A DNA stretch of 5,891 bases. Origin: Chlamydiota bacterium. GTDB lineage: Bacteria; Chlamydiota; Chlamydiia; Chlamydiales; JAJFMB01. The position numbers and the translations under genes were made by a program. Positions within the stretch are counted from its first letter, which is position 1. Each line of letters begins with the position of its first letter. The stretch is from the NCBI GenBank assembly GCA_021772355.1, contig JAJFMB010000289.1, positions 1 through 5,891 of the forward strand, written 5' to 3'. The notes below the pieces were generated by a model. That model was not told the DNA's origin. It did not search any database and saw only the letters and a list, made by a program, of their open reading frames with translations. Shown piece by piece: positions 1-5,687 of the stretch.

Positions 1-15
1 AATCTCTACTGCTAT

Positions 16-504
16 TCATACTGCATCCTTTTCTATGTATGCTTTACAGTTTTCCATCGACTGAGGTGTGTCGATACCCGCTTTTTGTTTTATCCACAAA
101 CCTGCACTTGCGCATGGTCCTCTCATATATTTGTTACCAAATGCAGCGCCTCTATCTTTCCATGTATTTGTAATCCCTGCAGCCTTTTCTGCACTATTGC
201 TTGTGTAGAAACAAACCAACCCTAGACAGAGACCAATTGTTCCCGCAACACCAGTAGCTATAACGGCTCCTTTATCTCCTGCGCGCTTAACTGCCCAAGA
301 GGTAGCCCTTGCAGCCAATTTTCCTGTAAGGGTTGCTGTGTCCTTGGCAATTTTCATGGGTTTATCATCTAGATTGGGCATTGGCATTTTATTCTTATCT
401 TCTGGATTGACTGGTGCCTTTACCTCTTTTTGTGGCAGAGGGTTAAGTCCACCTAGGTTAAGCTCTGTACGTTTAGGACTAGGATCCCCGCCCTGAATGC
501 TCAT
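16..504 (-). CDS. Hypothetical single-pass membrane protein with proline/lysine-rich N-terminus
   Basis: A 162-residue protein that I do not recognise. Residues 1-50 are polar, rich in Pro, Lys, Asn and Asp and probably disordered; residues 51-78 look like an amphipathic basic helix; residues 79-101 form one hydrophobic segment rich in Gly, Ala, Val, Ile and Leu, ending in CFYT; the C-terminal 60 residues are polar with Lys and several Cys (C131, C153, besides C93 and C98 in the membrane segment). There is no cleavable signal peptide, so the single segment probably anchors it with the long N-terminal tail on one side. I chose the ATG at 504; a GTG three codons upstream (513) falls inside the G-rich ribosome binding region and is less likely. 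It is transcribed away from the carbonic anhydrase gene from its own good promoter. A disordered N-terminus with an internal hydrophobic segment would fit a secreted effector or inclusion-type membrane protein of a chlamydia-like organism, but this is speculation: the paired hydrophobic hairpin typical of Inc proteins is not seen. Confidence 0.75.
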   Translation of the reverse strand: MSIQGGDPSPKRTELNLGGLNPLPQKEVKAPVNPEDKNKMPMPNLDDKPMKIAKDTATLTGKLAARATSWAVKRAGDKGAVIATGVAGTIGLCLGLVCFYTSNSAEKAAGITNTWKDRGAAFGNKYMRGPCASAGLWIKQKAGIDTPQSMENCKAYIEKDAV

Positions 505-506
505 AA

Positions 507-518
507 CCTCCACCCCCC
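507..518 (-). promoter_or_regulatory. Unusual G-rich ribosome binding region deciding the start at 504
   Basis: On the minus strand the leader reads AAGGGGGGTGGAGGTT before ATG. The best Shine-Dalgarno match, GGAGG (511-507), sits only 2 bases from the ATG, which is too close for normal initiation, while the six-G run (518-513) is 8 bases away. The ATG at 504 is therefore most plausibly served by the G run. A GTG start at 513 would leave no room for a binding site. Confidence 0.45.
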
Positions 519-527
519 TTTTTCTCT

Positions 528-536
528 ATTATAACA
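528..536 (-). promoter_or_regulatory. Extended -10 promoter for the small membrane protein gene
   Basis: Read on the minus strand, a perfect TATAAT (533 down to 528) is preceded by TG at 536-535 with one base between, the TGnTATAAT extended -10 form recognised by the main sigma factor. A possible -35, AAGACA at 558-553, is 19 bases upstream, slightly long, but an extended -10 needs little -35 contact. Transcription would start near 521, leaving a leader of only about 17 bases before the ATG at 504. Confidence 0.6.
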
Positions 537-551
537 TAGTTAATTTTTTTC

Positions 552-580
552 TTGTCTTGGCTTTGACTTTTGATTATGGT
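552..580 (+). promoter_or_regulatory. Possible promoter of the carbonic anhydrase-pyrophosphatase operon
   Basis: TTGTCT (552-557) and TATGGT (575-580) are separated by exactly 17 bases and each match the sigma-70 consensus at four of six positions. Transcription would then begin around 587, essentially at the ATG at 588, giving a leaderless or nearly leaderless message. That would agree with the lack of any Shine-Dalgarno sequence there. The match is weak, and the true promoter could lie elsewhere in the T-rich stretch 540-570. Confidence 0.25.
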
Positions 581-587
581 TCGGTCT

Positions 588-1208
588 ATGAAGAAATCAC
601 TCTTACTTATAGCCTTACTGGCTACGAAGGTTTCGCTGTATTCCGACTGGATGCCCCCTAAGGAGGCATTAAATAAGCTACAACAGGGCAATGAGCGTTA
701 TTTAGCTGAGAAGCTAAAGTTTTCTAACCGCTCAACTGAGAGACGGATGAGTGGGGTCGAAGGGCAGACCCCTTTTGCTGTTGTGGTTGGCTGCTCCGAT
801 TCGCGCACTGCGCCGGAGGTTATCTTCGATCAAGGAATTGGCGATCTCTTTGTAGTGCGCGTCGCCGGCAATGTCGTGGGACCGACAGGGTTGGATAGCA
901 TTGAATTTGCAGTTACTGCTTTGGAAAGTGGGCTGGTTCTTGTCATGGGTCATCAAAACTGCGGCGCTATCAACGCGGTGATGCAGGGGCAGACACAAGA
1001 TATTGAAGCGATTGCAAAGCTCGCCTCTCCAAAAATTCGCGATGCTGCCAACCTTACAGAAGCGATAAAAGCTAATGCCAGCTATGTCGCTGACAACCTT
1101 CGAAACAATCCGATCTTTGCCAAGAAAATCGAGGATAAGCGGCTAGAAATTGTGGCTGCCTATTATGATTTTACCACAGGTAAAGTGGAGATCTTAGATG
1201 GTCGTTGA
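588..1208 (+). CDS. Beta-class carbonic anhydrase with signal peptide
   Basis: Zinc enzyme that interconverts CO2 and bicarbonate. The 206-residue product has the beta-class signature in order: CSDSR at 69-73, giving zinc ligand C69 and the D71/R73 pair, and HQNC at 122-125, giving ligands H122 and C125; between them the conserved VRVAGNVV block (90-97) leads into the active-site wall. Length is normal for bacterial beta enzymes. Residues 1-20 (MKK then a run of Leu, Ile and Ala) look like a Sec signal peptide, so the enzyme probably works in the periplasm; no lipobox Cys is present and the cleavage site is not clear. I chose the ATG at 588 because it puts the two lysines at the very N-terminus of the signal. 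In-frame ATG at 576 and TTG at 570 would add residues before it. None of the three has a Shine-Dalgarno site. The last 11 bases overlap the pyrophosphatase gene, so the two form one operon. Confidence 0.93.
   Translation: MKKSLLLIALLATKVSLYSDWMPPKEALNKLQQGNERYLAEKLKFSNRSTERRMSGVEGQTPFAVVVGCSDSRTAPEVIFDQGIGDLFVVRVAGNVVGPTGLDSIEFAVTALESGLVLVMGHQNCGAINAVMQGQTQDIEAIAKLASPKIRDAANLTEAIKANASYVADNLRNNPIFAKKIEDKRLEIVAAYYDFTTGKVEILDGR
1187..1190 (+). promoter_or_regulatory. Ribosome binding site for the pyrophosphatase, inside the carbonic anhydrase gene
   Basis: GGAG, within GTGGAG, lies 7 bases before the ATG at 1198. It falls in the last codons of the upstream gene, so terminating ribosomes would meet the new start at once, a typical layout for translational coupling. 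Confidence 0.6.
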
Positions 1209-3159
1209 ATATGTTCCCCTAATTGGGCTAATTGGCTTGCTTGTCAGTCTACTTCTATATGGCTATATTAAGCGTCTGCCAAGAGGCAGTGAGAAGATGC
1301 AGGAGCTTGCGCGAGCGATCCGTTCAGGGGCGATGACCTTCCTTCGAATCGAGTACTCCATCCTGCTCATCTTCGTTGCGATCGTCTATTTACTTCTTTG
1401 GTGGCAGCTGGGTGTTTGGACTGCAGTTGCCTATGCCTGTGGGGCGCTGCTCTCACTTTTTGCCGGACTTTTAGGTATGCGCGCTGCGACGATCGCTAAC
1501 GTCTGCACGACGGAGGCGGCCAGGAGCAGTGGAACGGAGCGCGCTCTGCTGGTCTCCTTTATGGGCGGCTCTGTCATGGGGCTCGCGGTCGGATCTTTGG
1601 GACTTATTGGCCTTGGAGGTCTTTTCTATTTCTTTGGTAACCTGCAGGATTTTTCTGTTTTAAGCGGTTTTGCGATGGGAGCGAGCTCTATTGCTCTCTT
1701 TGCCAGAGTTGGCGGCGGAATCTACACCAAGGCGGCTGACATTGGCGCCGATTTGACAGGTAAGGTGGAGCTTGGGCTTCCTGAGGATGACCCAAGAAAT
1801 CCAGCTGTAATTGCTGATAATGTTGGCGACAACGTGGGCGATACGGCGGGAATGGGCGCTGACATCTTTGAGTCCTACGTCGGCTCGATGGTAGCTACAT
1901 TAACCATAGCTGCGACAGCCACAAACCTAGGTGAAGAGCGAGCTGCCTATATGGCCTATCCTCTTTTGGTATCAGCAATTGGCCTGATCGCCTCTCTCTT
2001 TGGTATCTTTTCGATGCGTCTTTTGAAAGGCCTTGCTCCGTCGAGTGCTCTACGCTATGCGCCGATTATTTCGGCGCTCCTTCTCTTTGGCGGCTCCTAC
2101 TTTCTCTTTGCTGATTTGGGTCCCTATTTTGCGATGATTGTCGGAACACTTTGCGGAATCTTTATCGGCTATACGACAGAGGTCTACACATCAGGTAGAT
2201 CAATTCAAAATATCGCCAAGGCATCAGAAACTGGCGCCGCGACAAATATCATCTCCGGAATTGCGGTCGGTATGCAGTCTGTTGTCATTCCCGTTCTCTT
2301 TATTGCGGCAGCCATTTATCTCTCGCACCACTTCAGCGGGCTCTACGGAATTGGTCTTGCTGCTGTGGGGATGCTAGCCACAGTTGGAATTACCATGTCT
2401 GTTGACGCTTACGGCCCTATTGCTGATAATGCTGGCGGCATCAGCGAGATGGCCGGTCTTGGCCCTGAAACGAGAGCGATTACCGACAAGCTAGATAGTC
2501 TTGGTAATACGACGGCTGCTTTGGGTAAAGGTTTTGCGATAGGATCAGCTGCCTTAACCGCTTTAGCGCTCTTTACTGCCTTTGCGAGCGCTGTTGGTAT
2601 CGATGAAATCGACCTTACCGAGCATCAAGTTGTTATTGGTCTCTTTATAGGCGGCACGATCCCCTTCCTCGTTGCCTCGTTAACGATGGCCTCTGTAGGA
2701 AAGGCTGCCTCGCAGATGGTCGAAGAGATCCGTCGGCAGTTTCGCGAGATCAAGGGGCTGATGGAGGGCAAAAGTTCTCCAGACTATGAACGCTGCATCG
2801 CTATCTCAACGCGCGCCGCCCTTTATGAGATGATCCTCCCCGGCCTAATCGCCATTCTCTCTCCCATCCTTGTCGGCTTCCTTTTAGGCCCAGAATCTCT
2901 CGGAGGTCTCCTAGCTGGAGCAACGCTCTCCGGCGTCCTCCTCGCTCTCTACATGGCCAACGCCGGCGGCGCTTGGGATAACGCCAAGAAGTGGATTGAA
3001 TCTGGAAATCTCGGCGGCAAAGGCTCCTTTGCTCATAAAGCGGCCGTCGTCGGCGACACTGTCGGCGATCCCTTCAAAGACACCAGCGGCCCCTCGCTCA
3101 ACATCCTCATCAAGCTGATGTCGATTATCTCTTTAGTGATTGCTCCTCTTCTTGTCTAG
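1198..3159 (+). CDS. hppA: Membrane-bound, ion-pumping pyrophosphatase (K+-dependent type)
   Basis: Integral-membrane enzyme that hydrolyses PPi in the cytoplasm and pumps H+ and/or Na+ across the inner membrane. At 653 residues, with hydrophobic segments all along the chain, it fits the 16-helix family at its short end. All substrate-site motifs are present: GGGIYTKAAD (172-181); the EDDPRNP (196-202) and DNVGDNVGD (207-215) acidic cluster; DAYGPIADNAGG (403-414); WDNAKK (593-598); and GDTVGDPFKD (619-628). The enzyme should therefore be active. After GNTT (436-439) come A440 and G443, where K+-independent members carry Lys and Thr, so this is the K+-dependent class. E225 in the FESY motif marks the ion-gate glutamate of helix 6; in a K+-dependent member this position is compatible with Na+ pumping, but H+ or dual pumping cannot be excluded by eye. 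The start overlaps the carbonic anhydrase stop by 11 bases and has a GGAG site 7 bases upstream. Confidence 0.97.
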   Translation: MVVEYVPLIGLIGLLVSLLLYGYIKRLPRGSEKMQELARAIRSGAMTFLRIEYSILLIFVAIVYLLLWWQLGVWTAVAYACGALLSLFAGLLGMRAATIANVCTTEAARSSGTERALLVSFMGGSVMGLAVGSLGLIGLGGLFYFFGNLQDFSVLSGFAMGASSIALFARVGGGIYTKAADIGADLTGKVELGLPEDDPRNPAVIADNVGDNVGDTAGMGADIFESYVGSMVATLTIAATATNLGEERAAYMAYPLLVSAIGLIASLFGIFSMRLLKGLAPSSALRYAPIISALLLFGGSYFLFADLGPYFAMIVGTLCGIFIGYTTEVYTSGRSIQNIAKASETGAATNIISGIAVGMQSVVIPVLFIAAAIYLSHHFSGLYGIGLAAVGMLATVGITMSVDAYGPIADNAGGISEMAGLGPETRAITDKLDSLGNTTAALGKGFAIGSAALTALALFTAFASAVGIDEIDLTEHQVVIGLFIGGTIPFLVASLTMASVGKAASQMVEEIRRQFREIKGLMEGKSSPDYERCIAISTRAALYEMILPGLIAILSPILVGFLLGPESLGGLLAGATLSGVLLALYMANAGGAWDNAKKWIESGNLGGKGSFAHKAAVVGDTVGDPFKDTSGPSLNILIKLMSIISLVIAPLLV

Positions 3160-3170
3160 ATTAGCAAGAT

Positions 3171-4262
3171 CTAAAATAGCGTTAATTGTTGATTAAATGC
3201 GTCGGTGGTCTGTTTTTCTTTGAACCACATCCGTTGATGCCCCTCATTAAAGGTAGGGATGAAAGAGACAGATTTTGCTCTAGCTAAAAGATCACTATCT
3301 AGAAGAAGCATCGTCTCTTCCTCATCAATGACCTCATCATATTTTGACCATATAACGACAACTCTTCCTGTCACCTTTTTTAAGGTTTCACGATTATCTA
3401 AGTCGACAATTGATTTGGGTGCTATGTTAGCAATAGATTGAGCCCAAGGCACGCCGCGACACGCTCGTCTAGCTTCAACAAATGGACGATCTAACACGAC
3501 ATGAACCTTTGCACGTCTCGCAGCCAGATCGGCAACAAAAGCGGTGCCGATACAGTAGCCATGAGCGATAATCTTCTCGTTTGGGACGCCTTGACTTTGC
3601 ACATATTGATAGGCAGCGTCGAGATCTAACTTGCAGCTTCGATCTGTAGAGGATCCGGGACTTTGACCAAAGCCGCGATGGTCCACCATGATCACATCAT
3701 AGCCTCTCATCAGATAGTAGGAAGCAACCGACTTAAAAGCGGCAGCGCCAGCTCCCCTTCCATGGGAAAAAATAACCTGTCCCCGGCTTTTCTTCCAATT
3801 TTCTCCGGGGAAGCGCAACTCACATTTTGTCTCATTTTCAACCTTTTCAAAGGGTGTTTTCAAATCAATGAGCTGGCAAAGAAACTCTTTTGCCTCACCC
3901 TCCTGACAACGGAGTTTTCCATCCCTCATCTCATATAAGCTCTCCTTAAGGCTCCAGTAGCCATTTCGATAATCTAAGTATGTCTCCATCTTCTGTCGAA
4001 ACTGCTCCGCCTTGAATTCGATAGATCGAGTAACACCTCCATCTGCTGCTTTGAGCTTGAGTTCCACTCCTCCAAACTTTTGGAAGAGACGGTTGGCCTG
4101 GCCTACCTTTTTAGGATCTTTGAAGCAAAAGGACGATCCGATGAAAATAAGGGGGCCGAAAATCGAGTAATAGAGCGATCTTAAAACTGCATTCAGAGTG
4201 CTTCGAGTTTTCAGATCTCTATTATGAGCATCCCAACAAGCTGTGAAATGAACAGCAGCCAA
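3171..4262 (-). CDS. Alpha/beta hydrolase with a cysteine in the nucleophile position
   Basis: A 363-residue protein with an alpha/beta-hydrolase fold in its C-terminal two thirds. Visible landmarks are a beta strand leading to HGRGAGA (167-173), the probable oxyanion region; DHRGFGQS (194-201); the nucleophile elbow HGYCIG (234-239), in which C237 replaces the usual serine; the acid D309 in WSKYDE; and the final histidine H342 in NEGHQ. A complete Cys-Asp-His triad is thus possible, as in dienelactone hydrolases, though the rest does not look like that family. It recalls the alpha/beta hydrolases of the chlamydial CHLPS 43 kDa group, from memory only. Residues 27-47 are hydrophobic and may associate with a membrane; residues 60-155 form a polar N-terminal extension before the core. 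No substrate can be named. The TTG start at 4262 is supported by a Shine-Dalgarno site 9 bases upstream and by the 3-base gap after the preceding gene, with which it forms an operon. Confidence 0.85.
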   Translation of the reverse strand: MAAVHFTACWDAHNRDLKTRSTLNAVLRSLYYSIFGPLIFIGSSFCFKDPKKVGQANRLFQKFGGVELKLKAADGGVTRSIEFKAEQFRQKMETYLDYRNGYWSLKESLYEMRDGKLRCQEGEAKEFLCQLIDLKTPFEKVENETKCELRFPGENWKKSRGQVIFSHGRGAGAAAFKSVASYYLMRGYDVIMVDHRGFGQSPGSSTDRSCKLDLDAAYQYVQSQGVPNEKIIAHGYCIGTAFVADLAARRAKVHVVLDRPFVEARRACRGVPWAQSIANIAPKSIVDLDNRETLKKVTGRVVVIWSKYDEVIDEEETMLLLDSDLLARAKSVSFIPTFNEGHQRMWFKEKQTTDAFNQQLTLF

Positions 4263-4265
4263 TGC

Positions 4266-5507
4266 TTACAGCTCCTCTTTTGCTACTCTTTGGTTGATTG
4301 TATCATCCAAGCTTCGAATGCTTTGGTAGAGTTCTGTAGGAATTGTACCTTCTTTCATCTTATCCATCAGTTCGCTCATCTGTATCTCCTGCTCGCGCAT
4401 CAAAGAGAGAGTGTCTAGGTCCGCTATAGTTACCTGGTTTCGCTCACGCGATTTTTTTACAGTCTGGACCATTTGGATCATCTGCTCATACATACTTAGC
4501 TTATTTTGTAGGTTTTCAATTTCCTTAGTGATATCTGCTTTTACAGGGCCATATTCTGTGTCAAGAAGCTGTTTTTCTTGAGCTAATCTATCAATGCTCT
4601 CAGACAGCGAAGAACCATTGTTTAGTCCAGAACTGGCAGTTTCCAATTTCTCTTTATATTCCCTTTCTACTCTCTCTAATTCAGAATTTTGCTTTTCAAT
4701 CTCTCCATTAAGTTTGATAATTTCGCTTTCTGCATGTAGAGATAGGGGGTATTCAACGGTTTCTCCTCTTCCTAGAAGGTGAGGGTTGAAGAGAACATCT
4801 GTAATTCGTGGTCTCAGATCTGCATAGAGCGCTTCAAAGGAATCCGCTTTTTCGCGCATCTTTGTTAGATCCTCTTGTGATAAATTTTTTCTGAGGATTT
4901 GATTTCTGAGGTTAGCAATCCGGGTATCTAAATTATCTAAGACGTCATTTTCGAATAACTTAGTTATTCTTCTCTTCAGATAAAACAAGCCAATTCCAAC
5001 AAATCCAGATAGAAACAAGCCTGATAGATATAGGGCCTGCCTTCTCCTAAACATCACGCCCACACGTTCCGTAAAATAATAAAAATCGCTGCCTTTATGA
5101 ACGCCATACCGGCCTGGACAAGGACATCCATCACTATAGTCGGTGTAGACAGGCTTTCTGTATTCTAGATTAGTTGGTGGTTTCCCGAAAATCGACGTCG
5201 CTTCTCCCGCCTCAGCTAGTACTGCTTGCTTTGACCATAAACTGAGATTGGCCCATTTCGTGACGAAGTGAGACCCAACGACCGGCATCGCGATGGACGC
5301 GATATCGAATAGGCGCTCTCCGAAGCGAATCCGCTGGATGCGCTTAAATGTCTCCTTACCATAGAGAACAGTCCTATCTTCGGTCTTAAAGGGTACCGCC
5401 ATGTCGAGGAATCGCCTCCACCCTTTGGGCTTAACTTCAATTTCTGGATTAGTGGGATTGAATAGAAAACCCTCTAATCTGCTCATATCTTCTGGAATAC
5501 TTGTCAT
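4266..5507 (-). CDS. Single-pass membrane protein with long C-terminal coiled coils, unknown family
   Basis: A 413-residue protein that I do not recognise. Residues 1-156 form a soluble-looking N-terminal part with a mildly hydrophobic patch at 66-78 and a striking CPCPGRYG segment (C128, C130). One clear membrane helix spans about 157-177, flanked by RRR (154-156) and KRR (178-180), so the orientation is not settled by charge. Residues 183-240 are charged and helical. From about 259 onward the sequence is mostly coiled coil in two blocks (259-290 and 302-350), broken by a Gly/Asn/Ser-rich linker at 293-300; the tail, to 413, is also helical and rich in Met, Gln and Glu. There is no cleavable signal peptide. 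The ATG at 5507 has GAGG 7 bases upstream. It is the first gene of a two-gene unit with the hydrolase, 3 bases apart, so it may anchor, position or regulate the hydrolase (inference). A structural or host-interacting membrane protein is equally possible. Confidence 0.8.
   Translation of the reverse strand: MTSIPEDMSRLEGFLFNPTNPEIEVKPKGWRRFLDMAVPFKTEDRTVLYGKETFKRIQRIRFGERLFDIASIAMPVVGSHFVTKWANLSLWSKQAVLAEAGEATSIFGKPPTNLEYRKPVYTDYSDGCPCPGRYGVHKGSDFYYFTERVGVMFRRRQALYLSGLFLSGFVGIGLFYLKRRITKLFENDVLDNLDTRIANLRNQILRKNLSQEDLTKMREKADSFEALYADLRPRITDVLFNPHLLGRGETVEYPLSLHAESEIIKLNGEIEKQNSELERVEREYKEKLETASSGLNNGSSLSESIDRLAQEKQLLDTEYGPVKADITKEIENLQNKLSMYEQMIQMVQTVKKSRERNQVTIADLDTLSLMREQEIQMSELMDKMKEGTIPTELYQSIRSLDDTINQRVAKEEL
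4272..4278 (-). promoter_or_regulatory. Ribosome binding site for the hydrolase, inside the preceding gene
   Basis: AGAGGAG on the minus strand (4278-4272) lies 9 bases before the TTG at 4262 and within the last codons of the upstream gene. It decides the rare TTG start: no ATG lies near it in the hydrolase frame, the first in-frame methionine being residue 92. The layout suggests translational coupling. Confidence 0.6.
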
Positions 5508-5514
5508 TTTTAAA

Positions 5515-5518
5515 CCTC
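5515..5518 (-). promoter_or_regulatory. Ribosome binding site for the coiled-coil membrane protein
   Basis: GAGG on the minus strand (5518-5515), within TGAGGT, sits 7 bases before the ATG at 5507 and confirms that start over the in-frame ATG at codon 8. Confidence 0.6.
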
Positions 5519-5535
5519 ATTACAAATAAATGGTC

Positions 5536-5541
5536 ATTATA
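5536..5541 (-). promoter_or_regulatory. Probable -10 element of the coiled-coil protein/hydrolase operon
   Basis: A perfect TATAAT on the minus strand, 28 bases upstream of the ATG at 5507, would place the transcription start near 5529 and give a leader of about 22 bases. No good -35 is present at the usual spacing: TTAACT (5561-5556) is only 14 bases away. The promoter may therefore be weak or depend on an activator. The 8-base palindrome TACATGTA (5540-5547) overlaps its upstream edge. Confidence 0.45.
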
Positions 5542-5550
5542 CATGTACGA

Positions 5551-5579
5551 CTTAAAGTTAATATAAGTTTATCTTTAAG
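5551..5579. repeat. Inverted repeat between divergent promoters
   Basis: CTTAAAG (5551-5557) and its exact reverse complement CTTTAAG (5573-5579) are separated by 15 AT-rich bases. The left arm starts 9 bases behind the minus-strand -10 and the right arm lies about 26 bases before the plus-strand -10, so a bound dimer could touch both promoters. With 7-base arms in AT-rich DNA, chance is a fair explanation. Confidence 0.3.
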
Positions 5580-5605
5580 ATTCGATTAATGTGTAAAAAT
5601 TTTAA

Positions 5606-5611
5606 TATAAT
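5606..5611 (+). promoter_or_regulatory. Possible -10 element for the exported protein gene at 5688
   Basis: A perfect TATAAT preceded by an AT-rich run. The hexamer at -35 spacing (5583-5588, CGATTA) is a poor match. Transcription would begin near 5618, giving a leader of about 70 bases that includes a nine-T run (5654-5662). In such AT-rich DNA a chance TATAAT is possible. Confidence 0.35.
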
Positions 5612-5677
5612 CAAGATTTTTCTCGTTTGAAATACTTAATGCCTTTAGAATCATTTTTTTTTGAACTAAACCCAAAT

Positions 5678-5682
5678 GGAGG
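5678..5682 (+). promoter_or_regulatory. Ribosome binding site deciding the start at 5688
   Basis: GGAGG lies 5 bases before the ATG at 5688. An in-frame ATG at 5676 overlaps this site and would put four charged or polar residues before the signal peptide, so 5688 is preferred. Confidence 0.7.
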
Positions 5683-5687
5683 AAAAG

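Noticed and set aside
16..504. Inclusion membrane (Inc) protein assignment
   Set aside because: Only one hydrophobic segment is present; Inc proteins show two closely spaced ones.
732..998. Minus-strand open frame of 88 codons
   Set aside because: It lies wholly opposite the carbonic anhydrase gene, whose motifs are intact, and its translation resembles nothing.
1816..1845. Short tandem-like repeat (GATAATGTTGGC / GACAACGTGGGC / GATACG) as a DNA repeat
   Set aside because: It encodes the conserved DNVGDNVGD motif of membrane pyrophosphatases, so protein function explains it.
2138..2377. Plus-strand open frame of 79 codons
   Set aside because: It is an out-of-frame reading inside the pyrophosphatase gene, with low-complexity Ser/Leu-rich translation.
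3157..3173. Five-base inverted repeat TAGAT/ATCTA spanning both convergent stop codons, as a bidirectional terminator
   Set aside because: The stem is short and AT-rich with a 7-base loop, and no T run follows on either strand. The same holds for TTAAT/ATTAA at 3182-3196.
3663..3938. Plus-strand open frame of 91 codons
   Set aside because: It lies opposite the hydrolase core motifs, and its translation shows no domain.
5216..5440. Minus-strand open frame of 74 codons
   Set aside because: It is another frame of the coiled-coil membrane protein gene, which has the ribosome binding site and the longer reading frame.
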